A model generated the notes under the pieces. It did no database searches. It was not told the DNA's origin and was given only the letters and a program-made list of their open reading frames with translations. The translations under genes were made by a program, and so were the position numbers. Source: Metopolophium dirhodum (taxonomy: Eukaryota; Arthropoda; Insecta; Hemiptera; Aphididae). Taken from it: DNA of 64,000 nucleotides. Positions 37,400-51,400 of this stretch are shown one piece after another. The first letter of the stretch is position 1, and every line of letters begins with the position of its first letter. Location of the stretch: the NCBI RefSeq assembly GCF_019925205.1, contig NC_083566.1:25048001-25112000 (forward strand), written 5' to 3'.

Positions 37400-40100
37400 T
37401 GAAAAGATATAATTATTTTTTACATGAATAAATAATTTTAGTTTATAATTTATTTTAAGTCGCTTTATTCTGAACCGAGTCAAAAGTGTCATCAGTGGGT
37501 GGCTTCTTTTCCCAAATTATGTAAATCGTGTTATTTGTTTCCCTGTTATCGCACATATACTCATTATGTCTTAAATATAGATTGTAAATATTCTTTTTTT
37601 AAATAAAAGTCACTTTATTTAACTAATCAATTTTGTTAAAAACAAGAGTGCTGTGAATATTAAAGTACTTACATCATATTTTCAATGTTGTATTGATGTT
37701 TGATTATTTACTAAATATACCATACGACATACGAAGTATAGGAACATTAAATTAATTTTCTTCATTCGTATAATTTATATTTATCCAGACGATGATCTAA
37801 TTGTGTTCACATACTATTGTATCTACATTATTAGTAATTGTTCACTATACTACCTATACATACAAAAAAATTCAATTCACAAGTATTATACTTATTATAA
37901 TAATTATAATACTTTCGAGCTATTGTTTCGGTTAACATACAAGTAATCACTGCACTTATCATTTAGAAATAATATCGTTTCGATTTCGTTGCATGCAATA
38001 AGGTAACATTTTAATTACACATATTTTACCTCGCAGATCCTGAAATTTGAATTTTTTACTCATACATAGGTACCTATGTGGAAGTTGTTAGTTGATTTTA
38101 AATTTTAATAGGTATATACATTATAATATACTTGCGCAACTAGTGCAGTGATTTGCAGGTGGGTCGAACAAGTTATCTCGTAGGTATTTCGTTATTGTTA
38201 GAGTAGTAAAAAATCAAGGAAAATTACACTTAAATATGTGTGTAGCATGCATTTTATTCAATTTAAGGAGACCAGAAAACTACATCGTTCCTCTGTTAAA
38301 ACCGACGTTTTTATTGATTATATCCATAGAAAGGTTTGTTTTTTTTATATCTCTTTTTTATGGTCGATGTGCGCAAAATATTAGTAAATAGCACGTTGGA
38401 TATATTGTGATAAAAACAAACGCCGCAAATCGATATTCTACTTATCGCATACGTAACTCACAAGCGTATCGTAACGAACGATAATTTATTTTTTTCAATA
38501 AACATAACAATAAAATGTACCATTGCGCGTGTATATATAGTGTACGTTTTACCGCATAATATCTCCATTAAATTATACAATAAAAACTGTTTATTTTCAT
38601 ACAGCCTTTTTCGCGTTACATAATTTTGCAACTTTTAACGAGTTTTGTACTACCTACTCGATGAGATTAATTTATTTATTTTTACCAATTTGTATGAAAA
38701 ATAATAATAATAATAAGTAATAACATATTCAAAGTACCTACGGTGTACTGTATAGGATGTTATAAATGTATAATATTACGTATGGAATGCACGGTCTTTT
38801 TATTTTGTTCTTTATGTGTACACTGTACGTCTGTACATAATATATTAATATTTATACATTACATTTTTTAAATATTACGATACAAAGTCATCGGTATTTT
38901 AGTCGTACGTGGATATGGATCATTTGCACATTGCGTTATGTTGTAGTTTTTTTATGAACCAAAAATAAATCATTTATATTGGATGACTAAATAATAAACT
39001 TATCATCTTAACAATTAAATACGGTTTACCCTTACCAAGCTGTATTGGAAACTTCCTATGCACATTATTATTACATATAGGTAACCGCATTCCTGGTTAT
39101 TGAATCACAAAAAAAGGTTATCTGTCGCAGTAAGGGTTTGACGGAGTATTGCTATTTTTTTTTTTTACTTTGCTCAAAGTGTAAGTACATATACTTATAT
39201 CATGTAATAGGTATAATGTGAATTTATCATGAAACGCTTAAATTTTGTTCAGTATCAATATGTAATCTGAAATGTATCAAAAGACAAAAGGTTATTAAAA
39301 ATTAAATTGTTTTGTGTATTTTTATGCATGTATGAATTCAACTATTAAATTATATATTTTGTGTAAGTTATATTAGGATCTGGCAGCATGTGTGATAATA
39401 TATAGGTAGGTTGTAAGTATATATAGAACTACCACGGTTCATGATATTTTATTTCATTCTGTTATATCTCATCAAAATATTGTTTCAATTCAGAGAGAGA
39501 GGGAGTGAGAGTACATCGTATTTATTTATAATATATAAATAAAAAGGAAAATGGTTTGGCAAAGTAGTGAAAATGGTCACCATGAAATCTTTGGTGAGGA
39601 CAGGTTGAGAGTAATATTTCGAGAAAAAAGACGAATTCGTGTCGTCATCACCAGTAATGAAATTCCTCGCTCGAGACCATCACAACTACCACTGAACCGC
39701 TACGACAGTGGCGATGCTGCAGGCTACTGTCTTTATAATATAATATATATATATACATAAAATGTATATTATACACCCAGTTAATCAACGAAGTTTCGGA
39801 CGACACAGACACACAAATTGACAAACCTACCTACAACGATGTTATTACAGAGCATAGTCTATGTTATTATAAATATATTATATAATATACATGTATTATT
39901 ATAGTGCTGACAACTGTGTGTTTTTCTTGGTTCTAACTTCGGTCGTCCAGCGACGTCGACAGTGTAAAAAATCATTTTTTATGTACGGTTTTTTGTTGTT
40001 GTTGTTGCCCGGCCCCTTTCACATAAAGGTCTCACGAACTCTTATGTACGCTTCACTGTCGGCTGCTCATACATATATATGCATAGCCGTGACCGTATGA
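37400..40100. other. Intergenic DNA, nothing recognised
   Basis: AT-rich, with AAT runs near 38700 and an AG-rich run near 39490-39510. The 69-codon frame at 39551-39760 has no splice or domain support. Confidence 0.4.
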
Positions 40101-40277
40101 GGAAACTGATTATTTCCTGGCGTTGCTATTGCAAAATTTGGGCTTTAGCCTCTGGTTTACTCTTCCTTCTTCCGGGGGTTCGCCCGCAGGGGGATTAAAA
40201 TGCCATATTTTCGTCTCCATAGATTGTGTCGACATAATATTAACGGTGATGATAATAATATATCATATTCATCCGTC

Positions 40278-40298
40278 CGGATGCGTGAACGGCATCCG
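40278..40298. other. 7-bp stem hairpin in a GC-richer patch
   Basis: CGGATGC at 40278-40284 pairs with GCATCCG at 40292-40298 around a 7-nt loop. The same patch has GGGTTCGCCC near 40170. The function is unknown. Confidence 0.3.
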
Positions 40299-42033
40299 CC
40301 TACGAAAAATGATGTAGGCACCAAAAGATACGCTGTTACTGGGTTTAAGTATGATTTAATATAATAATATGATCAACCTAACTACGCTGGCACTTTAAAA
40401 ATCCGTATAATGGTGTAGCCGTAACTACAGTCTCTTTGAAATCTCGTCTTGCCTTTCTTTTTTAACCAGTCGCTATTGCATGTTCTATATTATATCATAG
40501 CCCAAAAGGTTACCGGGACAAAAGTCCAATGGACTGAGTGTAAAAGTTTACTTGACGGTCAATTAAATTACCCATTATTGAAATCAGTCCAACACATTGT
40601 ATGCTATAAAAAAAAATGTACAACCATAATATTATATGTTTCAATGTTTGTGATATACTTACTATATTAAAAGTTAATACCATAAAGTACTTGTACGAGT
40701 ATACTATTACCATTGATATACCATAGATGAAATTTCGTTTTATTGCTGATACTATTTTAGAATTTGACTGATTTTTATTTCAGTTTTAATCATATTTGCA
40801 AAATGCGATTGGATATTACATTACCTTATAACTAAAAATTATAGTTACAATTTATTGAAGGATAGATCGTTTTTGCTATTATATATTTTTTTAACCATAT
40901 GTCTAAATCTGCGAACAAACAATAGTTTTTCATATTTTTTGTTCAAATAATATAAATTGCCTTTTACTTGAAATTTATTAGAAAAAGGGTAACGAAGAAA
41001 AAATCCATTGTGGTACCAATCTATTGCAGTTTTAGACCGTATACGAATTGAAAGTGTCTGAAAAATACTTGTCAAGTGCATAAGTTTTTCCATTTTTATT
41101 ATGTCGATTGTTTGTTGTCCCATTTCCGGATTTCTGCACCGGTGCAATATTGGCACATCATTAAGCAATCATTTCACTCTGATACAAACAATATAAAGGA
41201 AAACTCCTGAGACAAAATTCTTGCAAATATTTACAATATTCTTACCACTAGAGATGTAAATAAAAGTAAAGAACCATAACAAAATAATGCAGTTTCTGCC
41301 TATTGTATTTTAATTTTCAAAAATGTACCTACCTAATTACATTTTCAAACAAGTAGTTTTTTGAATACAATTTTCAATAATATTCTATAACTTAGGTTTT
41401 TAAAATTATGTACTCTCCTAACATAATATATATAATGTCATAAGTGTTCATAATTTTTTTTTGCATTTTACTTATTGGTCAGAATCTTTTTAATTTAATT
41501 AATAATAGAACAAAATGAGTAGGTATTTGTAGTACTATAACTGTATCTATTTAGTTGTTCATATAATTGTTATAGATTGTTCGATAAAATTACGACACGA
41601 GAGACGGATACGATAATAAAGAGGAAAGAGACCTTTAATGTAATTTGAGAACAACTATCAAGCGTGTTTGTGAAACTTCAAAGAAGGCGTAAGTATATTA
41701 TGATCAACTTTTCAGATAAATAGATACAATATCAATAGTAAATATTATATAGTGTTTTTTGTGCTAGGCAGAGGTCATTATCATTATTAAGATAACATTT
41801 TAACACAATTGCAATTTAAACTGAGGATTAATTAGACTAATCGAATTATAGAGAGTATGTTTTGTAGGTTAATTTTTGAAATAATTGAAATAAAATAAAA
41901 TCATGCTCTTTAACGAATGATGAAAAAAAAAATCATGTTAATCGACACGAAAAACTCTACTTTTGTGAATAATAATATATATTATAGATCTTCGTTTTTT
42001 TTTTTATTAGTGCGTTTATTAAAATTTTGTTTT

Positions 42034-43392
42034 AGATTCTGAGCGAAGCGATGAATGTATTGATTTTACAATGATGTGTTTTTTTTTTTTGTGTCTGTCA
42101 TCACCTTTTAGGACAGTAAAAGTGATTGGATTTTCTTAAACAGTAACTTTTCTGATAGGAAAGTGAATCTAGTTGGTACTTTGGGGGGTCAAAAGTAAAA
42201 ATTTCCAAGTAGTTTTCAAAAGCGACGTGAAAAACAAAAGAAAAATTAAGGAAAAACGGGAATTTTTACGCAAAATCTGTTTTCGAGAAAATCGATTTTG
42301 GTTTTTGGTGTAACTCTAAAACAAATGACCGTAGGGACATGAAAACTTGACTGAATGTTTATATTAGCATTTTCTATACACCATAAAATTTTGAAAATAT
42401 TTTGACTCTTTTTGAGCTGTTTACGGACATTGTCAGTTTTAAATTTTTTTAGTTTTTTTTTCTATAAATATCAATAAAATTTTATCTGTTGAGTAAAAAA
42501 GCTTGAAAATTTAATAGAAGGCTCCTAGGTTATTGTTTCAAAGGCAGATGAAAAAAGTTAAAAATCCTTAGTCACAGTTTTTATTAATAAGCATTTAAAG
42601 TTCAAATTTTGACAAAATACGGAAAAATCACGAAATTAGCAAATTATTTTGAGTTGAAAATTCATAAAAATTTTCTTTTTAAATCTAAGATTTGAAAATG
42701 TAATATAAAATTACTCATAAGTTTGTCTACCTTTATCAAAAAAAAATGTCTACAAGAAACTTAAATTAAATTTTTATGAGTGTCTGAAATTTATATTTTT
42801 GCAACATTTGATATTCACTCGATTTCTCATGTAACAATTTTCTTATTTTATTGTAATTAAAAAACGAATGACCGTAGATACTTGAAAATTTCACTGAATG
42901 TTTATATTAGCATTTTCTATACACCATAACATTTTGAAAATATTTTGACTCTTTTTGAGCTGTTTACGAACATTGTCAGTTTTCAATTTTTTAGTTTTTT
43001 TTTCTATAAATATTATCAACATTTTATTTGTTGAGTAAAAAAGCATGCAATTTTAATATAAGGCTCCTGATATATACATAGGCACAATTTTTTTTGATAA
43101 GCATTTAAAGTTCAAATTTTGACAAAATGTAAAAAATGTTCAACTTTTATAGCTAAAGATTGAAAATTGAAAACAAGGCTCCACGTAAATAGGTTATATA
43201 TAAATTACTTTATTCACAATAATATCATCAAATATACTTGGTAAAATCATAGGCTGACTGACCATTTACGCTCAGAATTGTTTTTCTTATACAATGATAT
43301 TATATCATTGAATTCAAATTTAACACCATCCATTACAGTGACGCACTATTGTAACCTAATGTACAGCAGAGCGACATCCACTTATCCACTAT
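42034..43392 (-). repeat. Repeat family A, full-length copy
   Basis: Nearly parallel to the copy at 28.5-29.9 kb, with AGATTCTGAGCGAAGCGATG at the left, both internal modules, and the terminal GCTCAGAATTG, palindrome and GCAGAGCGACATCCACTTAT blocks. The second module is shortened after 43075 compared with that copy. The high similarity between the two suggests recent activity or conversion. Confidence 0.9.
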
Positions 43393-44390
43393 TTTTTAAC
43401 TCTGAAGTTTACTTTCTTTTTTAAAATGTTAATATATGTAAATATAAATTTGAATGGGTAGTTGTTGAGTTATTTAACATAGATCATAAATCTATGGTCA
43501 TATTGTGAGGAGATGTGGGGGCATTATAATAATATAGTCTTAAGTATACTTAAAACTTCAAAAATTAAAAATTGAAAACATTTTTTATTAGACGGTGAAA
43601 GATGGAGATGATTAGTGAAACACCCTGTATATTATACGTATATGACAAAAAAAACAATGTTTCATAAAAAGTTTTCGTAGAAGTTTTGAACTATCTATGT
43701 ACACGGCTCTATATACCATATTCATATACGACCGCTATATCCAACAAATCTTTTATAAAAAGACAAAAACAATAATAATACTAATATTTTATAATATATC
43801 TTTTAATTAATGATCGTTTTACCCACATAATATAGGTAATAGTATACACACGAGACGTATTAAGTACACAACACGTGACGGTGATAATATTGTTATGATG
43901 ATAATATTATACATTTATGTTTCAAAAATTGATAGACGATGGTTACTTGAGTCTGTTCAAATCCGATAAATTCTCGGGATTTTCATCAATGTGGAAGAAG
44001 AAAATTGTGGTCGTGATAATTTTGGGTTTTCCGCAACGGAAAAATTCACGGAAAAGACCGCACGCGCTCATAAGTATAAAACGCTCTAAACTCGCCATTG
44101 ATGATGTATTCCCCAGGGCGACCTATACCTCTATATACTCTATATCTACCTATAATAATGTTATACATGCCGCCCGGCCGAAAACTAGCTCGTTAGAGTC
44201 AGTGGTGGGGAAGGGTTGAGTGAACCTAAAAGGCACCTGTGTCACCCGCACACCACCGCGCGGTACGTACCTATATAATATATTATACACTGTAACACCT
44301 CCCCCGCACTCTATCGTAAACCTTGGTGCCCCCTCCCCCCCAAACCCCTTATTGCACACAGTACCCTTCACGAATCGCCGCCGTCCATAG

Positions 44391-44432
44391 GTCGTCTTCG
44401 TCGTCGTCGTCGTCGTCGTCGTCGTCCTCGTC
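44391..44432. repeat. TCG/CGT trinucleotide microsatellite
   Basis: About thirteen tandem TCG units with one CTC interruption. They generate the poly-serine run in the overlapping plus-strand frame. Confidence 0.9.
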
Positions 44433-44587
44433 CCCTCCCATCACCGGACGGACGCGTTTCGCGATCGTGGCGAGGAAGGGTCAGAGAGGGCGCGGTCCCA
44501 GGGTTTTGGCGGCGGCGGCTATCGGCTATCGATTGCTCGGGACGGGGGCGCGCAGCGACTGTGTGTCAGTGTGTGTTTGTGTGTTAG

Positions 44588-44806
44588 TGTGCGTGTGTGA
44601 GTGTAGTTCCGGAGCAACTCGACGGCGACGCTCGGCTCGGCGCTGGAACGCACCGCCACACGAGCCACCGACGACGCCGACCGACGGCCGCCGCCACCGA
44701 CGCCGACGACGACGACGACGACGACTACGACGACTACGGTGGTGACTACGATTACGGTGGCTACGACGACGAAAACCCCGCTCAGCAGTGGGATGACGTT
44801 TACTAG
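44588..44806 (+). other. Open frame with Asp/Tyr/Gly-rich C-terminus, unsure
   Basis: The frame has no ATG. It ends TDADDDDDDDYDDYGGDYDY, then GGYDDENPAQQWDDVY and a TAG at 44804-44806. The last 16 residues leave the repeat and use mixed synonymous codons, a hint of real coding, and the composition recalls acidic tails of RNA-binding proteins. If real, an upstream exon is needed. TTAG or GTAG acceptors at 44587-44607 could serve, but all lie in simple sequence. Chance is at least as likely. Confidence 0.15.
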
Positions 44807-45299
44807 GCGAGCCGGACGACCGATACGCGGCTAATTTTGGAGGGCTTTGCATTACTATTTGTAAAAACTGATTTTTTTTTTTACCATCACATACCCCACA
44901 AACACACTCCTACACACACCTCCACACACCACTCACACACACACACCTACACATACCTACACATACCTCCACTCACAAACACATATATACACACACAAAC
45001 ACACATATACACACACAAACACCCACACACATTCACATTTATAACAATATAATATACCCGTCCGTTGCCGCCGCTGTTTGTTATAATATACTTCGCGTGT
45101 CTCCTGCTTTGTCGTCTAGTTCGTCCGTATCGCGTGGTGTCGGTGTCACTCACTTTGGATTCCGTGTAATACTACAGAAAATCGATTATCGAGTTGTCTG
45201 TCGCATACGACTCGCCAACTGAATTTTTCAAAAATTCTTTACACCTTTTTTTTGTTTTAATTTTAATTTTTAATTTTTCAAACATAATTTTTACAACAC

Positions 45300-45414
45300 T
45301 CCTTGGGCACTATATTCCACAACCGGACCGACAGCAAATGGAAAGCACCGAACCTGATCGACGATCCGGCTCGGCAGTGGCGGCTTCTCGTCACCACTGA
45401 CACGCGCATCGCAG
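45300..45414 (+). other. Possible 5' leader exon ending in a splice donor
   Basis: GC-rich sequence ends at GCATCGCAG|GTAAAT, a good donor with its boundary at 45414/45415. It holds a 20-codon upstream-type frame (MESTEPDRRSGSAVAASRHH). No in-window acceptor exon was recognised, so the assignment is inference. Confidence 0.25.
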
Positions 45415-46405
45415 GTAAATAAATAGCATATGCGACGATAATAATTTATTGCATATTGTCGTAGAATTTTTTTTGTATGCGTTCGACCTTGTAACATTAC
45501 TGCAGTGTTCACAGTGTCGTATGTGTATAAAATATAAAATTATCGCGAGGCGACGTCTCCGCGGAGAAATTTATCCAGTACGTACCGTGATCACGGGACA
45601 GGTCATGATGCGCGTCTTCGAGTGAGCAATCTCGTTAACAGTTGCCGGGCAATGGGAGGGGGTGCTCGAAACGGTGTGGAAGTCGCGTTACGTACAGCGG
45701 TGGAACTGAGTGATACTTATCCGTGTGAGGCGCTCGCGACTTTGTCGTCTCGCGGCCGCCGGGACTTAAGTTTTGCAGATCTGAAGCCGCAGAATTCACA
45801 CAATCTCTGACCGGCCTTGCGGGGACAATCGTGGTATATAAATCCGAAGCCCTGGACAATGGACCGTGATAACTTTATTAACCTATGGGCGATATATATA
45901 ATTTATTATAAAAAGTTCACTCGGTGTGCGCAGAGTTCGTTGACTGCAGCGTTCTTGTATTTTAGCGTACACTGCTTACAGCGTGTCGTGGTAACCAGTA
46001 GCTGGTATATCAATCTGTTTGCACGCAATTGGTATCCAATAATATGTACACACCCGATACCGTTAAATTTAATGATATGGGTGTACCATGGGTCTATTAA
46101 ATATTCAAAACCGTATAGGTCGTGTGTGTGTAGTATTGTACCCTTAAGGTGGACCTTACACGAAAATAATACTATATTATAGGTATCTATTATAGCTTTT
46201 TGTTCTTTCGAATATAGGTATCTATGGATGATGTTATAATGACGCAATTAAAGTCCGAGGGACATACGCTATGCTATTATAGTATAAATAATATAAATAT
46301 TATTATAATGTAGTTGATATACTATATATTAATTTTGGCGTATGTAAAAGACAGTAAAACTAATGTGTACTCGTGGTGCCACCAATCGGTGCTTTCTCTT
46401 TCTTG

Positions 46406-46946
46406 CAGGGCTTGAAACCGATTGAAATAATTTCCGTTTCGGTTTCGATTTTGTATACCGGTTTTCAATTTTTTCGATTACAGTTTCAATTTTTCAATAC
46501 CAGTATTAGGAAATTTCGGTTTTGGTTTCGATTTTGTATACTGGTTTTGAAATTTTACGATTTCAATTTCAACTTAGGAATACCGGTATTAAGAAATTTC
46601 GGTTTCGGTTTTTTATACCGGTTTCCAATTTTCTTTTGCGAATAATGAAATGGTTATCAACATTTTAATCATGAATATTTAAAAACACGTCAATTAAAAA
46701 AAAAAAATAAAGATTTCCAATTTTTTCATATCTTGGTTTTGAATTTAATACCAGTTTCCAATTTTTTACGGATTCGATTTTGAAATTAATACCGGTATCC
46801 AATTTTTCCGGTTTCGATTTTGAATTTAATACCGGTATCCAATTTTTTCCGGTTTTGGTTTTGATTACGGCTTCGGTTTCGGTTTCGGTTTTAAAACGGT
46901 TTATACCGGTTTCTGAAATCGGTTTTGAAAACGGTATCAAGCCCTG
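46406..46946. mobile_element. hAT-type MITE with 8-bp target duplication
   Basis: The ends CAGGGCTTGAAACCG and CGGTATCAAGCCCTG are inverted repeats with one mismatch. They are flanked by a perfect 8-bp duplication, CTTTCTTG, at 46398-46405 and 46947-46954. CAGGG termini and an 8-bp duplication identify the hAT superfamily. The 541-bp interior consists of repeated TTTCGGTTT, ATACCGGT and CCAATTTTT words with no transposase. The open frames on both strands here are translations of these words. Confidence 0.85.
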
Positions 46947-47867
46947 CTTTCTTGTCCTTCTATTTATATTTTATTCTTGTTTTCATTTTATGTAATTTGC
47001 TTATTGTATTACTATAAATACAGGTTGTAAATAAACCTTCTCTTGTAATAAAATAATAATAATAATAATGTGTTTTAAATATTTGTCTGAGAGTTTCGTT
47101 TGATTTTGCGGCCAGCAGTCAGTGAAGAGAACGAGCTGGTTTATTCGTATCATAATTTAATTATTATTGTCTTGACCGAAATTTCAACATTTTTTTATTA
47201 GGCTGATTGTGGGCGGTTCTAAATGTTTTATCTGTTTGGCCCTCGCTTATGTATTTTAATTATAATTTTTTTATAAAAGCTAGTATTCCGATTTATTATT
47301 GAAACGTTATTCAATTTTTCACATAGTAATTATAATAATTATTATAATAGAATTGTAATACCTACAATACGTATAGGATTTTCCGATACTATTATTATCC
47401 AATCGGTTTTGTACGTGTTAAATGTTATGCACCAGTGCTTGCAACCAGAAATTATATTGGGAGCTAAGTACCTACATTTTTTTTAGATAGTTAATCGAAT
47501 TTATAGTATCAACGCGATATTAAACAATAATAATTAAACATGCTAAAAACTACTAAATTAATAGTTGCGTTATACCTATTAGCTAGTAACGTGTTGTGCT
47601 GATACAGTAATACATACAATTTAAATAATAATAATATTAAGGTAGGTACTAATTGTTTGGGTTAAGGTTGTTTATTTTCAATTTTGTATAATTGTGTAAT
47701 AATTCTTATTATAAATCATAATACATTTTATAATCATTTACCACAGAACACAGAAATACCTTATACGTAATTATTTCTTTTGTGTCTAATTTAAATTAGA
47801 AGTTACAAATAAGTGCATCTCGCACGCACTTGAAAAAATGTACCTTTAGAAGTTATTTTTATCTGTA

Positions 47868-48419
47868 TCATATATATATATATATAATATATTATATTTC
47901 GTCTGTCCGTGTGTAAGTATTCAAACTCCTCCTAAACGGTTGCACCGATTTTGATGACATTTTTTGTGTGCGCTTGCGTGGGTCCTTGAACTGTTAAGAT
48001 TCACAATTGGACCCAGTAGGCCCAACCCGGAGAGGTGCTCAAACAGGGATTTTGAGATTTACGATGGAAATTTTTGTTTAAAAATGGTTGCTATTGGTTA
48101 TAGGAGAAATAATTAGTAGAAATTAGTATTTATTTGTTATTGGTCACCATTTAGGCAGACCAGGTATAAGCATGCATCAAATCGAATTTTCGCACATTGC
48201 ATACCAAGGTGGCCGAGTTGCACTGAGAGTATAGCAGGTGGATTGCTTACTTGATACGCTGTCACACATTGTCCGCGATCCGACGTAGTCGTATTGCCTA
48301 CCAGGGTGGCTGAGTTGCACTTATACTGCTGTAAGTTACACTCAAAAGGAGTTGAACAAATACAATTTTTTTAAGAGTTGTATTTTTTTACGGGCAACGG
48401 AGTGCGCGGGATCAGCTAG
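47868..48419 (+). mobile_element. Helitron-like non-autonomous element
   Basis: Starts TC followed by an AT run and TTTCGTCTGTCCGTGTG. It contains GGTTGCACCGATTTTGATGA and ends GTGCGCGGGATCAGCTAG at 48419. A TC start, CTAG end and a short stem just before the end (GGGCA with TGCGC, one mismatch) are Helitron features, and no target duplication is expected. No Rep/helicase frame is present. The 5' boundary is less certain than the 3' end. Confidence 0.6.
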
Positions 48420-48429
48420 ATTTATTATA

Positions 48430-51400
48430 ATTATTATTTACATTGTGAGTATACGCACATGTTCATTTTATTCAGTTTATTACCAGAGATAAAATCATTT
48501 TTGAACAGTTATAGTTGTTGGATTATTTAATACATTATATACCATATGTCCATATTACATAGATTATATTTATAAGTTTGAGAATATGGTGTAACCATAG
48601 TAAGAAGGTGTTCAAGTGTTAAACATGGTACATAATAATGAGTTAAATAGTATTTCAGATTTTCGAAACGCACACATCCTCTGCGTAAAGTTAACTTATT
48701 TTTTTATCATTATATTTTTAGATTTTATTATGTTATGTAATGCAATTCAACGCGTAAAAGTGAGAATTGATTATTTGTGCTTAACGTTTTTGCTGTTTTT
48801 GACTGTTAATAAAATATCACGTGTGTCGCTGAACAAAATATAATTCAACGACAACAGAAAATATTTTGCACGCACAAAAGTGGTCAGAGACTATATTGAT
48901 CAATTTAAATAATTGTATTACCATACAACTAGGTAGGTAAAAAAAAATACCATGTTAAAATATTTTCACCTCATTAATGACGTCATTGTATTTTTTTTTG
49001 AACGAAGGCATGAATTTATATTATATTATAAGCTGTACGTCATGGAAGCGTAATTATTTACATTTAGCAAGTCAAACCTTCTTGACCTATTATGAAAGTC
49101 TTAATACTAATTTTTTTTTGTTTATGTATTTATATACATATATAATTTCAAATTTAATGTTATAAATGTGAGTAAACACGAACGGCAGGTAGTACAAAAT
49201 ATTTTTCAACCTTATACTTTAGGTATTCGCAAACATTGCGTTTTTTAGTCGACCGACGTTCGTTTACCTTTGTACCATTTCTTCTGACAACCGCCTTTTT
49301 CGAAAAAGAAAAATAATAATAATCAAGTTACAACCACATTTGTCCATATTATACGAACAATAACCTGGTCATGGAATTATGTCCATAAAGCATTATTATT
49401 TTTTTTACATCTCAGTGTACTGGTTTTTAAACGCATACGAATAGAGTGATATACACTCATATTATAGTCATATATTCTATCTGAAGGATATGAAGTTTAT
49501 GTAACTCCGTAACTATACTAGCAATATATTTTTCACCACGTTTTGGCAATTATTAAGTTTGTGACGCTATCTATCTTAAGTAATGGCCTCTTCAAACCCA
49601 CTAACCATTGTGACGTGTTCCATTGTTGTATGTTCGTACCCATATACATGTTACAAATTGTATATCGTGTTCCTTATGAGAACAGATATTACCTCATTTC
49701 ACGAACCCTTAAAAAAAATTCATTGCATGTTTCTTTAACAAAAACGTACACTATACCTGATTTTCCATTAAATAAAAATATTATAACCAAAGTTGTGTGT
49801 ATACGAAGTTTAGCAGATATGATAATTTATTCGTTTACTGACGTTTGCGGTTGAGAATTTTGAGGTTGGTTTATGATCTTGTTACATAATATTGCTCAAT
49901 GTTAGTTTTTTTTTTGTGTGTGAATTTGAACATAAAATCATATTTGATTTTCAAATATTTTTCATTTTTGGAATAATTAAAACATGAATGATGATCTCAT
50001 TAAATAAAACAGTAATTTATACTTTATGCTAGAATTAAAAAAATATATTATTTATTTTTCCGTACAAAAACATTGTCAAAGAGGTGTGAAGTATTTTAAA
50101 CATGATTTTATAATATGATAATTCTGTATATTCTAATAAGTTGTTAGGAACTACATAGTACATACATTTAAATAGTATAATAGTTTTATAAATAATGTTT
50201 CATGGCTAAGTCGTAATTTGAACTCAATATTAACTATTTTAATTATTTCATTCTCAGTTACCTAAGATTCCTCCAATTGTTAAAGATATACCTTACGTAA
50301 TACGCAATATTATAATTTTATCCAACTCTCATTTATTCATTAATAACAATGAAAGGCATTGAATTATTAATAATATCATATTATAATGTCTTATGACGTG
50401 TATTTGTGATAGATACACGACAGGACTGTTATGTAGCTAAATTGCATATCCAAATCGCCGTATCATATTAATATTACAATAGAAAACAGTTACATTCCAA
50501 CATAATTCTACAAATTATCATAGGTATTTACATTGAAAAATAATATTACAAATTATCATACGTACGTCTATTAAGATAAGTTGCCGAGATAATGAATCAC
50601 ATACTCTCATGACAGCGTCCAACGTTATCTCGAGCAATTGTTTTAATAAACGTAGGTAAATTAATACAAAATGATATCCTATTATTTAATTTTCACAAAC
50701 ATAACACACCATTAAATTTAAAAATATAAACACATGAATTAATAACTATAATTTAATTTTTGGATTACATCTAGACTACAGCTCATAACATACATACACT
50801 AAATAATTAGATAAAGTTGTAACATTTTGAAAATATTGTTTTTGTATTTGTGTGGTTTACACTGATGTCTGCACAGTGGGTAATTAGGCATTTGACGGAG
50901 AGAGCTTCACCAAGAGTTGAACATTGGTCTGGTTTCAGTAAATACTAAATAGCATCTATATAATAAAATTTTTGATTGTAAATAACCTACCTATTTATCA
51001 TTTATTGCCTATTATTTGATAGTTTTATGAATCATCCAAATTTAATTAAAAATGTGACATTTATTTGCATGTACGCCTCAATCGGTCGTAAATAATTCAC
51101 TACATGTCAATTAATCGCAATCATTTTACCAAACGATGATTGTTCGCAAAGTACAGTATATCGTAAGATTATTAATCGTATAACGCCGAAAATATTAGGT
51201 ATCTTATCTGAATTTAATTAGTCGCTATCTTACGTTGTTTGTAAATTAATAACTTAGCACATAATATTATGTAATGTAATCATGTAATGTAAATTACATA
51301 ATTAAGGTGTAGACATTATGCATTAACTACTAATTATAATAATGGTAATACAAATAATATGAAAGATAATATTATCCCATCAATTTTTAATGTTGCATGT

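Larger units (their letters stand above)
43900..46250. promoter_or_regulatory. GC-rich, CpG-rich island; candidate promoter region
   Basis: The only long GC-rich stretch in the window. It holds a TCG/CGT microsatellite (44391-44432), a GAC/TAC-rich stretch (44701-44772), a CA-rich stretch (44895-45035) and many CpGs. Several overlapping open frames on both strands come from the low complexity. Such islands in AT-rich insect genomes often mark a promoter and 5' leader. No coding gene could be assigned. Confidence 0.35.

Noticed and set aside
44323..44852. Overlapping Ser-, Arg- and His/Thr-rich frames on both strands.
   Set aside because: They are translations of TCG, GAC and CA simple repeats in the GC-rich island.
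46373..46995. Phe/Arg-rich and Lys/Glu-rich frames on both strands.
   Set aside because: They are translations of the repeated CGGTTT words of the hAT MITE.
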